Shown: in pieces, positions 43,877 to 52,156 of the stretch
How positions within the stretch are numbered: position 1 is the first letter of the stretch
How the letters are laid out: each line of letters opens with the position of its first letter
DNA from: JAYZDF01 sp036337945
GTDB taxonomy: Bacteria; Myxococcota; Kuafuiibacteriia; Kuafuiibacteriales; Kuafuiibacteriaceae
Reading direction: 5' to 3'
Assembly (NCBI GenBank): GCA_036337945.1
Contig: JAYZDF010000062.1
Coordinates: forward strand, 1 to 64,000
Length of the DNA stretch: 64,000 bases
Made by a program: the position numbers and the translations under genes
Notes under the pieces: model-generated
The model's input: only the letters and a program-made list of their open reading frames with translations
Told to the model about the DNA's origin: nothing
Database searches by the model: none

Positions 43877-43892
43877 TATTTCACGTGAAACA
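43877..43892. other. parS-like site 3
   Basis: TATTTCACGTGAAACA keeps the full ACGTGAAACA half and the central palindrome of the consensus, and starts exactly 110 bases after site 2. Confidence 0.85.
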
Positions 43893-44557
43893 TAAAAGTA
43901 AGAACGCCTGGAGATAGGGCAGTGTAGGGTTTGAAAACGCCCGAACCGGATGATTTTAACCTCTTCAGAGACTTATCTAGCAACATGAATGATTAGACCG
44001 ATTCTGATGAATAAAGAACCGAATCTTAGAGTTCTTCTATCTTAATGAGAGATCTCTCATTCTGCCCTACACTTCTCGAGATTTGTAAAATTAGAGATGA
44101 TACATAAGAATAGTCTTTTTACGCTCCTATCCAGCGGGCCTGTCGTGAAGCGATGGGGAGTTTTTTTCTATAAGATTCCACTCAGAAGCAAATCCGTTTT
44201 ATTACTCTAGTCGCAACGCTATTTCGGTAATCCAGAATCCGGCTGGGAAACAAAATCATTCCGTGGACTAAGGTACGAAGGTTTCTTCACAGGCTTATAC
44301 GACTTGAAATTTTTAGGCATAACGTTTTTCGAAGTCTTCTGCGAGTCGCGGGCTTACAACTTTGACCATCGAGAAAAGTTATGCTCGGCTTCGGAGGAAA
44401 GGAGAAAATAAACGACTCAATACTTTTTTGGAACCCAACACCTCCTCTAACAGAGCATCTTACCACTCATGATAAGCAAGATTCTCTACTCCGTCGCCAA
44501 ACCGCGTTCATATTTCGTTTCGAAGTTTTTTTTTTAATGAAGAAAAGATGACTCGTG
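43893..44557. other. Gene-free AT-rich intergenic segment
   Basis: About 665 bases between the parS-like cluster and the convergent HTH gene. No frame with coding character was found on either strand. It contains a 16-bp palindrome (44045-44060), a 9-base inverted pair AGTGTAGGG/CCCTACACT (from about 43922 and 44065), and a run of ten T (44526-44535). No DnaA box or further parS-like site was seen. Possibly part of the centromere-like or nucleoid-loading region, or an unrecognised RNA gene. Confidence 0.4.
44045..44060. repeat. Perfect 16-bp palindrome
   Basis: ATGAGAGATCTCTCAT reads the same on both strands. It lies in the gene-free segment, followed directly by one arm of the AGTGTAGGG inverted pair. 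A dimeric DNA-binding protein could use it; no partner is identified. Confidence 0.45.
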
Positions 44558-44589
44558 AATAAGAACTAAACATCTGTTTAGTTCTTATT
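44558..44589 (-). terminator. Strong hairpin overlapping the stop codon of the HTH gene
   Basis: AATAAGAACTAAAC (44558-44571) and GTTTAGTTCTTATT (44576-44589) form a perfect 14-bp stem with a 4-base loop. The stop codon of the minus-strand HTH gene (44578-44580) lies in the stem. The T run that follows is not immediate (ten T at 44526-44535 are A on the minus strand), so it may stabilise the mRNA end as well as terminate. Confidence 0.5.
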
Positions 44590-45159
44590 CTTGCCGATCC
44601 CCAGTATCTGTTCGAGCTCATCTAATTCTCGATGAAGAATTTCTGATTCAGGATCGACCTGTCGCTGTTCTTCAATCAAAGCGGGAAGACGGGAACTGTT
44701 TGGGAGGGGCGCCTCCAGCAGCATCGGCGCATCTGTAGAGCTTTGCAACTTGTCTTGCAAGCTTTCTACCGTTTGTTCAAGTTTCTCGATGTGACTTTCG
44801 AGAGCTTTGAATTCATAGCTGCGGGTTTCAGAAATTTCGCGGATTGCGTCGAGGAAAACTTGACGTTCCTCATGAACCGCCTGAAGAAATGTGGAACTCA
44901 GCCATTCTAAGTCTTCTCGGCTCAGTGAGCTCCCTTTTTGAGTTCCACGGGCTTTTTCAGCAGAATAATACGAACCTGATTCACGATGCAGCGCTTCTTC
45001 AACGTCAATCGCATCAATGCGAGTCTCCCAGCCAGAGTTTGTCTGCTGAAGACGGCGCCTTGGAAACTCACCTTCCTTAATTCGGCGCTGAAGGGTTCGT
45101 CGAGAAATCCCGAGTCGCTCAGCGACCTCTTGTAAACTGTATGATTCTTTCGTCGTCAT
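44578..45159 (-). CDS. MerR-like helix-turn-helix protein with coiled coil
   Basis: 193 residues. Residues about 7-65 form a MerR/excisionase-type winged helix-turn-helix (SLQEVAERLGISRRTLQRRI). A segment near 85-140 is helical with heptads (LESHIEKLEQTVESLQDKL), and the C-terminus is acidic and Leu-rich. No effector domain is visible. It is the last gene of the yidC-jag side of the origin, 3 bases after a methyltransferase gene, and faces the parS-like cluster. Proteins with this plan occur near chromosome-segregation loci in several bacteria; the parallel is suggestive only. Function unknown. Confidence 0.75.
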   Translation of the reverse strand: MTTKESYSLQEVAERLGISRRTLQRRIKEGEFPRRRLQQTNSGWETRIDAIDVEEALHRESGSYYSAEKARGTQKGSSLSREDLEWLSSTFLQAVHEERQVFLDAIREISETRSYEFKALESHIEKLEQTVESLQDKLQSSTDAPMLLEAPLPNSSRLPALIEEQRQVDPESEILHRELDELEQILGIGKNKN

Positions 45160-45162
45160 GCA

Positions 45163-46062
45163 CTACTGACGGCGAGCACGAACAACCAAAAGATGTCCCA
45201 TTTGAGCCAATGGTGTTTGGTTCAAACGATGATCGATCTCGAATAGCCCACGCGCAACAAGCCGCTTAGGAAGCATCTTAGGTAAAGGAAGGAGGTCAAG
45301 TCCAGCCGCGAACAAAATTCCTAATGGATGCTCCGTGAAACATTCTTCAACAACGAATGATTTTGCGATCAGTGCCTGATACTCCTCAGGTGAATAGGCA
45401 TGGTGATCATCGGAAAAAGAATCATCGTCGTGACGCAAACGGTCTTTGATCGGTTCAAGCCAGGCGAACTCTCGAGGATCCAGAAATAGGGCAGGGGCGC
45501 CAGGCTTGAGAACTCGAGCAGCCTCCTTCAAAGCGGCCTCCGGATCGTGCAGATGGTGAAGCGCTCCGCGAGCAACTAAACCGTCAAAAGAGTTATCCTT
45601 GAACGGTAGAGCAGCAGCATCCGTTCGAACCACCGCATCCAATCGGCGACGAGCAGCTAGTAAACAAGGCAACGAAAGGTCTGCACCTACGACCTGTGCA
45701 CCTGCGCGACGAATTGCTCCACCGGCAGTCCCTGTCCCGCATCCTAAATCAAGAACAACACCTTTTGGATGAGACATGCGGGAAGGCAGATCATCCGCAG
45801 AAATTCGGTCCCAATGGCAGCAGAGTTTTTCTTCGTTTTCGTAATACTCTTCAACCGCATGACCCTGTGCACTCATCTCGATATGGTGTCCTTCGCTTAA
45901 GGTTGTTTCGTCTACATAGTCATAGACGCCTTCAACCTGCTTGGGCGGAGGAACCTTAACCAAGGTATCGATCAAAGAGCTCCACGTGGCAGCTCCAGCT
46001 TCTCCTTGGTTATCAAAGCTCGAATTAGTATTTTGTTCAGGTTTCATTGCAGTATCATCCAT
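45163..46062 (-). CDS. SAM-dependent methyltransferase (type 11)
   Basis: 299 residues. The class I fold shows motif I in VVLDLGCGTGTAGGAIRRA, the acidic strand end in VVGADLSLPCLLAARRRL, and a UbiE-type motif III LKEAARVLKPGAPALFLDPR. The first 60 residues are acidic and not conserved. Substrate unknown; small-molecule quinone or lipid methylation is typical of the type. In a tight run (gaps of 3 to 8 bases) with the gene for the 72-residue protein and the HTH gene, in the position where rsmG often lies near the origin; sequence does not support RsmG itself. Confidence 0.8.
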   Translation of the reverse strand: MDDTAMKPEQNTNSSFDNQGEAGAATWSSLIDTLVKVPPPKQVEGVYDYVDETTLSEGHHIEMSAQGHAVEEYYENEEKLCCHWDRISADDLPSRMSHPKGVVLDLGCGTGTAGGAIRRAGAQVVGADLSLPCLLAARRRLDAVVRTDAAALPFKDNSFDGLVARGALHHLHDPEAALKEAARVLKPGAPALFLDPREFAWLEPIKDRLRHDDDSFSDDHHAYSPEEYQALIAKSFVVEECFTEHPLGILFAAGLDLLPLPKMLPKRLVARGLFEIDHRLNQTPLAQMGHLLVVRARRQ

Positions 46063-46065
46063 TGA

Positions 46066-46284
46066 TTACAGTTCGTTTGTGGTCGGAGCGTCCTTACGAT
46101 GGTCTAGCGCTGCCTCGACTCGTCCGCGCTCTCGCGATAAGAACTCGACAACGTCTTCGTCCGTCAGCTCAAGATCGCAAAGCGCCCCATTGTAAATTTC
46201 GGAGCGCGATATACCCGCCCTCTCGAGCTGAACCTTTAAGCAAGCCGCCCCAAACAGGCGCTGTTCGCGTGTCCGAGGCGGCAT
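46066..46284 (-). CDS. 72-residue hypothetical protein
   Basis: Helical, charged, with Glu/Arg-rich segments (ISRSEIYNGALCDLELTDED, VVEFLSRERGRVEAALDHRK). No membrane helix or signal. No family was recognised. It lies 8 bases after jag and 3 bases before the methyltransferase gene, so it belongs to the jag transcript. Confidence 0.6.
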   Translation of the reverse strand: MPPRTREQRLFGAACLKVQLERAGISRSEIYNGALCDLELTDEDVVEFLSRERGRVEAALDHRKDAPTTNEL

Positions 46285-46292
46285 ATTTTTCC

Positions 46293-47390
46293 TTATGAAT
46301 TAGGCTGTGCTTCGGTCTCAGTAGAGTGTTCTGATTCAACAGATGCAGCTGCCGCTACTTCTTCTACCGTCGCTGAAGCCTCTTCTGTCGCTGGGGTCTC
46401 TTCAGCCGCTACCGCTTCTTCTTGATGAGAGTCACGACCGCGACCACCACGACGTCGACGACGGTTATTCTTCTTCGTGCGAAGCGCGTCTGGCACAACG
46501 TGGATCCGGCGGAATAAACCTTCACCTTCGGACATCGTATCAGCGTCTTCTATCGTCATCACGGTCTGGTGAATGGCGCGACGGTCTGCAGCTGTCATGG
46601 GTAGAATCGTAATGACTTTACCGAGAGAATTTGCTTTCTCTACAAGCTGCTTCGCGATTGCGACCATTTCTTCGTCAATATTGTCTGGGAGTGACTTTTG
46701 AGGACTTTTCGCTGCTTGCTTTCTGCGCTCTGCTGCTTCAGCTTTCCGCGTTGCGATTCGTTCGGCGACAGATTCTGCTTCAACTACGATATGCTTTCGA
46801 TTGTCCGGAAATCGATTTACGATCTTGTTCAACAGGAATTGAAGTGAAGGTAGAGCAGGAGGACGCGTTGACCCGAGGAGATCAGCAACGGCTGTGCTGT
46901 CTTCGGCTTCATTTAGAACCACAACGATTTGTTCTTCTTCATCGCGAACCTCAACAACGACAGGCATACCAAGTTGATTACATAGCTCCTCAGTCACCTC
47001 TTTTGTTTGCGCCGCTTTCTCGGGAGCTGGCCCGGTAATTCCTGGGACTCGAACTCGTTCTTCTGCCGCTGGTGCGCTTGCTTCACTGGTTTCAGTGGCG
47101 TCATCTGATTCAGCCGCTTCCGCTTTTTTAGGTGCTGGCTTTTTCCTAGAAGTAGCTTTCTTTGGCTTTTTTTCTTTCTCGCCAGAAAGGGTTTCTTTCT
47201 TGGCTTTAGTTTCTTTGGCCGCAACGCTTGCGGAAATGATCACCGGTCGAGCGCCCATACCAAATAAGCCGGCTGACCCTTTATCAACAATGCTAAAGGA
47301 GAGCTCTTCTTTAGTCACTCCAAAATCGGAACACGCAAGTTCAATCGCCTCACGTTCAGTTTCTGCTTCAAATTGTTTTTCTGTTGCCAC
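46293..47390 (-). CDS. jag: Jag/KhpB RNA-binding protein
   Basis: 365 residues from a GTG start with a GAGGTG ribosome site. The Jag N-terminal domain (about 1-55) has KQFEAETEREAIELACSDFG and the GSAGLFGMG motif. A long Lys/Ala/Glu linker follows, then a KH-type region (about 150-230) and an R3H domain (AKQLVEKANSLGKVITILPM, AADRRAIHQTV). The C-terminus has an Arg/Gly stretch (KKNNRRRRRGGRGRD) and an acidic Ala/Glu tail that are longer than usual. Jag binds RNA and in several bacteria influences cell division and envelope synthesis. Its place after yidC is the common arrangement. Confidence 0.9.
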   Translation of the reverse strand: MATEKQFEAETEREAIELACSDFGVTKEELSFSIVDKGSAGLFGMGARPVIISASVAAKETKAKKETLSGEKEKKPKKATSRKKPAPKKAEAAESDDATETSEASAPAAEERVRVPGITGPAPEKAAQTKEVTEELCNQLGMPVVVEVRDEEEQIVVVLNEAEDSTAVADLLGSTRPPALPSLQFLLNKIVNRFPDNRKHIVVEAESVAERIATRKAEAAERRKQAAKSPQKSLPDNIDEEMVAIAKQLVEKANSLGKVITILPMTAADRRAIHQTVMTIEDADTMSEGEGLFRRIHVVPDALRTKKNNRRRRRGGRGRDSHQEEAVAAEETPATEEASATVEEVAAAASVESEHSTETEAQPNS

Positions 47391-47651
47391 TTGGCACCTC
47401 GCTTCGGGAATCTTTTGAGACCTCTAAAATGTGAATGCTCGCGACAAAGCTGTTATTTTGCCTGGCTTTCAGCGCTCTTGAAGTATTGGTTCTCTTGTTC
47501 CCCTGATAGTGTAAACTCATCTAAGGATTCGGTTTTATGGATGACCGTTTCCCCAGCTTCAAACTCCGAAAAGTTTGCTGGGCAATTAGATAGTCATCGC
47601 CTGCTCAATGGTCAATTGGCTTTCGCGAATTTATGAAAATACAGCGAGAAT

Positions 47652-49355
47652 TTAGGAAGACAGCGCGGCAGCGGCCGGGGGAGTACCAGCATCTTTGTTG
47701 ATGAAGTGCTGCTGGACGATGGTCAGGACGGTGTTTACAAAAATGTAAAAGCACAGTCCGGCCGGTAAGGCGATCATCATGGCTCCGAACATGATCGGCA
47801 TGAAATACATCATCATTTTCTGTTGCGCCGCATCCATAGTGGTAGGAGTCATCTTTTGCTGAAGGAACATGACAACCACCAAAATAGCGGGAAGAATCCA
47901 GTAGGGGTCTCGAGAGGTAAGGTCTGGAATCCATAGAAACGACTCCTGGTACAGGTCAATCGATACCCAGAGAGCCCGGTATAGGGCAAACCAGATAGGC
48001 ATCTGAATGAGCATCGGTACGCAGCCACTGGCTGGGCTTACATTATGATCCCGATACAATTTCATCATTTCTTCGCTCTGGCGCTGTCGATCGTCCGGAA
48101 ACTTTTCCTTGAGAGCGTCGATCTGAGGCTTCAACTTCGACATCGCCCGCATCGAACGACCGCTGCGTTGGTTGAGCGGAAAGAGTGCAAGCTTCACCAA
48201 AACGGTTAGGCCAAGGATAGCGATCCCCCAAGAACCACTCAGTCCATAGATAAGAGCCAAAATAGCGAGTAGCCCCTCACACAAAATCGCCAAATTGAGA
48301 CCCATGATGGTGTAATCCACCGCAGATTCGAGCTGAGCTTCACTTCGAGTCAAAAGCTTCGGTTTTTTCACACCGAGATACGCGGTGAATTTATGTCGCT
48401 TCTCCTCGCCTGGCCGCAAGGTGCTTTCCGCCATCACTAATGCCGCGCGGGCTTGCTGGCCATTCGCAGTCAAACGGCACTCTGCGGGATCATCATCACG
48501 ATGAATAATCGCAGATAGAAAATACTGACGATCCATCCCGACCCACTTCACATTTTCTGAAAACTTCTCAGATTCGCTGACCAATTCTTTTTGGGCTTCT
48601 CGCTCGACAGAGCCATCAGTGAAGCACGCTCCGTTGAGATGATCGGGAGGAGGCATAAACATCATTCCGCCTTCTTCCATCACTTCGGTCAGTTTGGAGG
48701 AGGTTGAAATCTCCATCACGTGTCGCTGAGGTTGATCGCTATTGTTGCGCACTGTAACGGCCATTTCTATTTCGAACGAATCAGGAGAGATATCGTAGAT
48801 CCGTTCAACCTCGATCCCTTCATCCGTCTTATATGAATAGATCACCTGGTTTTCGCGAGGGCGACGAACCTCGTAGACTGGTCGAAGAGGAAACCGGAAA
48901 GTCGTTCCTTCTAAAAATTGAATTCCAGCCATTTGATTTCTTAGATCCGGGGCATCCAAGTTCGGTTGCGCTAGTCGAATCGGATCTTCGGTTGGCTGAT
49001 TGTCCGCATCTCGCTCCTTAAACGAAGGGAGCTCGAACAATTGAATTCCACCGCCTACATTCGTCAGCTGTAGCGAGTAAGGTATTTTTTCATCCCCCGA
49101 ATCTACAGAACCCGAAAATTTTTCAATCGACTCAGGAATAACTTTTCGCGGCGCTTTCGCAACCGTTGTAGTCGTCACCTCGCCTGCCATTGTGGCGGTC
49201 GTTGCTGTTTGAACATTTTCAGATTTCTCCGTCGTAGCCACAGAAGCGTTTTTCTTCGGTGGCTTTTGGGGAAAGAGATATGTCCAAGTCGTTAGGACGA
49301 TCACCGATAGTATCGTCGCACGTAGAATCCGTTGATTGTTCTCTGATTCTTCCAT
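47652..49355 (-). CDS. yidC: Membrane protein insertase YidC
   Basis: 567 residues. A first membrane helix (ATILSVIVLTTWTYLF) and a large periplasmic beta domain (about 60-345) precede the conserved insertase core with five spans: LAILALIYGLSGSWGIAILG, PMLIQMPIWFALYRALWV, WILPAILVVVMFLQQKM and AMMIALPAGLCFYIFVNTVL. The positively charged groove region follows NQRSGRSMRAMSKLKPQ. YidC inserts and folds inner-membrane proteins alone or with SecYEG. The Gram-negative type with the large periplasmic domain confirms a diderm organism. Sits 15 bases downstream of yidD. Confidence 0.97.
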   Translation of the reverse strand: MEESENNQRILRATILSVIVLTTWTYLFPQKPPKKNASVATTEKSENVQTATTATMAGEVTTTTVAKAPRKVIPESIEKFSGSVDSGDEKIPYSLQLTNVGGGIQLFELPSFKERDADNQPTEDPIRLAQPNLDAPDLRNQMAGIQFLEGTTFRFPLRPVYEVRRPRENQVIYSYKTDEGIEVERIYDISPDSFEIEMAVTVRNNSDQPQRHVMEISTSSKLTEVMEEGGMMFMPPPDHLNGACFTDGSVEREAQKELVSESEKFSENVKWVGMDRQYFLSAIIHRDDDPAECRLTANGQQARAALVMAESTLRPGEEKRHKFTAYLGVKKPKLLTRSEAQLESAVDYTIMGLNLAILCEGLLAILALIYGLSGSWGIAILGLTVLVKLALFPLNQRSGRSMRAMSKLKPQIDALKEKFPDDRQRQSEEMMKLYRDHNVSPASGCVPMLIQMPIWFALYRALWVSIDLYQESFLWIPDLTSRDPYWILPAILVVVMFLQQKMTPTTMDAAQQKMMMYFMPIMFGAMMIALPAGLCFYIFVNTVLTIVQQHFINKDAGTPPAAAALSS

Positions 49356-49370
49356 TAGCTTACTCTTCTT

Positions 49371-49634
49371 TTATGGATGATCAATGCCGCCCGGATGAAA
49401 CGGATGACATTTCGAAATACGTTTCATGGCTTTGATTGTACCTGTCCATAATCCGTACTTTATAATTGATTGTTTCGCGTATTCGCTACACGTGGGATGA
49501 AAACGACATGCTGGGCCAAAGGCATGCAGGAAAGGTGATAGAAGCTTTTGATACGTCATCACGACGAACAATAAGAACCGAGCAAGAATCGACAAGCTTG
49601 ATTTCTCCTCGCGATTAGTTGTCACTGTGTTCAT
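49371..49634 (-). CDS. yidD: YidD membrane protein insertion efficiency factor
   Basis: 87 residues. The family core appears as YQKLLSPFLHAFGPACRFHP, TCSEYAKQSIIKYGLW and RISKCHPFHPGGIDHP, with three conserved cysteines. An extra basic N-terminus of about 18 residues (MNTVTTNREEK) is not conserved. YidD assists YidC in membrane insertion. Spaced 4 bases after rnpA and 15 before yidC, so it is co-transcribed. Confidence 0.95.
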   Translation of the reverse strand: MNTVTTNREEKSSLSILARFLLFVVMTYQKLLSPFLHAFGPACRFHPTCSEYAKQSIIKYGLWTGTIKAMKRISKCHPFHPGGIDHP

Positions 49635-49638
49635 CGTA

Positions 49639-50067
49639 TTACGTTGTGCCTTTACGTTGCTTTTGGACTCGTTGCTCGGCCTTCAGGATCGCAGGGATCA
49701 GATCGACTGCAACATCATCCAAGCCGTTCAATGCGCGCTGAGACGCGTGTGGCTTGGCTATCACTACAAAGTCAACTGTTGATAAGTGATGCTGCAATCT
49801 GCGAAAACATTCTCGTAACATTCTACGAACACGGCTTCTTATCACAGCATTTCCAACTCGTTTGCTTACTACGCAACCAAGACGCGGTCTTGTTTGTTTT
49901 TCGGAAATAAACGCAACGACGGTAAAGCAGCCGGTGTGAACGCGAAGGCCTTTTTTTTGTATCGTTAGAAATTCGCGCCGTTGGCGAACTCGAGCCGCTT
50001 TTGGAAAAGCACCACTCTTAGACAATAGAGCGAGGGTCGACTTAGGAGCGTGATCTGATGGCGTCAT
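49639..50067 (-). CDS. rnpA: Ribonuclease P protein component
   Basis: 142 residues. The conserved region shows VRQRREFLTIQKKG, PRLGCVVSKRVGNAVIRSRV and RRMLRECFRR. The RNR motif that contacts the RNase P RNA reads R-S-R here (Asn replaced by Ser). RnpA supports 5' processing of tRNA precursors by RNase P. The N-terminal 25 and C-terminal 20 residues are not conserved. Follows rpmH by 63 bases; gene order rpmH-rnpA-yidD-yidC is the standard origin-flanking order. Confidence 0.95.
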   Translation of the reverse strand: MTPSDHAPKSTLALLSKSGAFPKAARVRQRREFLTIQKKGLRVHTGCFTVVAFISEKQTRPRLGCVVSKRVGNAVIRSRVRRMLRECFRRLQHHLSTVDFVVIAKPHASQRALNGLDDVAVDLIPAILKAEQRVQKQRKGTT

Positions 50068-50130
50068 AAGTCGCTCACGAAAAATTGATCCTCCGCAGAT
50101 ACTCTTTAGAGGATACAGTGAAGGCTGCTC

Positions 50131-50280
50131 TTATTTTTTGTAAGAAACTGATGCGAGTCGCTTACGCCCTTTTTGACGTCGAGCGTTGATCGTCTTTACA
50201 CCGTTTTTGGTGCTCATGCGCTTACGGAAACCGTGTTTTCGTTGGCGGCGGATTTTCGAAGGTTGAAAAGTACGTTTCAT
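50131..50280 (-). CDS. rpmH: Large ribosomal subunit protein bL34
   Basis: 49 residues starting at ATG 50280: [20 protein letters not shown], then [20 protein letters not shown] and a short tail. The protein is very basic and matches bL34 in full; bL34 binds 23S rRNA. An AACGGAGAT ribosome site precedes the ATG. Divergent from dnaA, as at many bacterial origins. Confidence 0.98.
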   Translation of the reverse strand: MKRTFQPSKIRRQRKHGFRKRMSTKNGVKTINARRQKGRKRLASVSYKK

Positions 50281-50331
50281 AACTATCTCCGTTCAGAGCT
50301 GGCTGTATCGCCATAGCGCGCTTAGCCTGTC

Positions 50332-50358
50332 AAGCGATCGCTTCACACTAATGTGTGA
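50332..50358. promoter_or_regulatory. Palindromes between rpmH and dnaA
   Basis: AAGCGATCGCTT (50332-50343) is a perfect 12-bp palindrome; it adjoins TCACACTAATGTGTGA (50343-50358), a 6-bp inverted repeat with a 4-base spacer. Both lie in the shared upstream region of divergent rpmH and dnaA and could bind a regulator. No DnaA box was seen here. Confidence 0.4.
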
Positions 50359-50500
50359 GAATCTGATCTTTTTTTTCATTTTTGGTTTGATTCATATTCA
50401 CAATTTCCGTAGTTGCGGCAGCTCCTGGCTCAGGCTACTTTGCCAGACTCCCGCATACGCTATGAATGCAGATGCGGGAACAAAAAGGGGAATATATCAG

Positions 50501-51889
50501 GTGGAATTGGCCGAAAATCAGCCCAATTGGATCCAACTTAAAGACGCTCTTGCTCGTCGACTTAGCCCACAGGTTTGGGCCACATGGATCAATCAAATCA
50601 AGTGCCTGGAAGATAATGGAAAAACCCTCAGGATCGGGCTACCTGACACATTCAGTCTGAATTGGGTGAAAGATCACTATCGTCACGTCATTGAAGAAGA
50701 ACTTCAAAGTATCGGAAGCATCGACCTTCTCTTCGACCTTCACGAAGTAGAAAAGGAGAAAGAACCCGAACCTTCTGAAGCCCCAAGCAAAGTCGAAGAA
50801 GCCTTACCTATTCCCGAACCAGTAGAAGAAGCACGACCGACATCTTTTCGAAGTAATATTCCAACGCCTTCTCGTCCCCAACTGAACCCTCGATACATTT
50901 TTTCCAATTTTGTTGTCGGGTCCTCGAACGAACTCGCGTGGTCTGCGGCCCAGGCTATCGCCGAAAACGACCGCCCACCATACAATCCGCTGGTCATCGT
51001 GGGTGGAGTAGGGTTGGGTAAGACCCATCTTTTGCACGCCATTGGGCACATTTTCCAAAAGAAACGCCCTCAGGCTAAAATTCAGCTCAAAACCAGTGAA
51101 GCCTTCATCAATGATGTCGTTACCGGAATCCAAGAGCATCGTATGCCGCAGGTCCGCTCTCGATATCGCAACTGTGACCTTCTTCTTATCGACGATATTC
51201 AGTTTATTTCTGGAAAAGGACACTGTCAGGAAGAGTTCTTCCATACTTTCAACGCCCTCTACGACGCTCAGAAACAAATTGTCGTTACCTCGGATCGTAT
51301 GCCGCATGAAATCGCAGACATAGAGCAGAGAGTCCGTTCGCGTTTCGCGTGGGGGCTCATTGCCGACCTAAAACTCCCTGAATTGGAAACACGAATCGCA
51401 ATCATCCAACAAAAAGCCGCCAACGAAGGGCTTGAACTTGATGAAAGCGTAGCAAAATTCCTGGCGCAGTCCGTTCGGTCCAACACAAGAGAGCTGGAAG
51501 GCTGTATAAACCGCGTTCACGCCATCGCTTCTCTGCGAAAAACCCCTATTACTGTGAGTCTCACCAAAGAGGTCCTGCAGGGTATTATTAGTGACAAAAG
51601 CCAGGCCCTTACCTGCGACAGTATTGTTCGCGCCGTTGCTGCACACTTCGAGATCCGAATATCTGAACTGAAATCGACAAAACGCGCTCGAAATATAGCG
51701 TTTCCCCGGCAAATCGCGATGTATTTATGCCGAAATCATACCAGCGCGTCTTATCCAGACATTGGAAACGCCCTTGGCGGCAAAGATCACAGCACAGCCA
51801 TCAACGCCGTGAAGAAGATTACTGAAAAAATTACCGAACCCGATGTGCGAAACCACATCGAAGAAATCGAAAGACAATTGCTCGATTAG
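50501..51889 (+). CDS. dnaA: Chromosomal replication initiator DnaA
   Basis: 462 residues from GTG 50501. Domain I begins NQPNWIQLKDALARRLSPQ; domain III has Walker A GGVGLGKTHLLHAIGH, Walker B LLLIDDIQFI and the sensor region VVTSDRMPHEI; domain IV has the helix-turn-helix and the signature LGGKDHSTAINAVKKI. DnaA binds oriC boxes and opens the duplex. The frame extends upstream to ATG 50351, but the extra 50 residues are unlike any DnaA. GTG 50501 has AAAAGGGG 10 bases before it and puts the conserved Trp at residue 10, as expected. Confidence 0.97.
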   Translation: MELAENQPNWIQLKDALARRLSPQVWATWINQIKCLEDNGKTLRIGLPDTFSLNWVKDHYRHVIEEELQSIGSIDLLFDLHEVEKEKEPEPSEAPSKVEEALPIPEPVEEARPTSFRSNIPTPSRPQLNPRYIFSNFVVGSSNELAWSAAQAIAENDRPPYNPLVIVGGVGLGKTHLLHAIGHIFQKKRPQAKIQLKTSEAFINDVVTGIQEHRMPQVRSRYRNCDLLLIDDIQFISGKGHCQEEFFHTFNALYDAQKQIVVTSDRMPHEIADIEQRVRSRFAWGLIADLKLPELETRIAIIQQKAANEGLELDESVAKFLAQSVRSNTRELEGCINRVHAIASLRKTPITVSLTKEVLQGIISDKSQALTCDSIVRAVAAHFEIRISELKSTKRARNIAFPRQIAMYLCRNHTSASYPDIGNALGGKDHSTAINAVKKITEKITEPDVRNHIEEIERQLLD

Positions 51890-52156
51890 AGCCACAGAGT
51901 ATTGAAGAGAATTAACCACATGATGTTGTGTGTAACAGCCAAAAGAGCGTCTATAACTTGTGTACAGAGTTGTGATATGCGTGTGGAAAAGAAACGTGAC
52001 GAGTTGTACACAATTTATCCAACTTTAATTCACAGTGAAGGGTTGTCTATGATCGAGAATCAAAACAAGGATTTACAAAAGTTATCCACAATTCACAGCC
52101 CCTACTACTACGATCAGTTTATTTAAAATACAGAACAGACTAGGACACAGAAAAAT
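51890..52156. other. oriC, with DnaA boxes between dnaA and dnaN
   Basis: The 267-base gap holds five DnaA-box-like 9-mers. TTATCCACA (52082-52090) and the complement of TTTTCCACA (51982-51990) fit TTWTNCACA exactly. TTAACCACA (51912-51920), the complement of TTACACACA (51927-51935) and TTGTACACA (52004-52012) differ by one base. An AT-rich stretch (52117-52133, TTTATTTAAAATA) next to the last box could be the unwinding element. Position between dnaA and dnaN is a common oriC site. The same stretch must also hold the dnaN promoter. Confidence 0.8.

Noticed and set aside
43657..43892. Second replication origin at the partition cluster
   Set aside because: Only one good DnaA box and no AT-rich unwinding element beside it; the dnaA-dnaN gap is the better oriC.
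43681..43917. 78-codon open frame across the parS-like cluster
   Set aside because: It is made partly of the translated parS motif (VPRET and HVKH pieces), has no ribosome site, and the DNA is better explained as binding sites.
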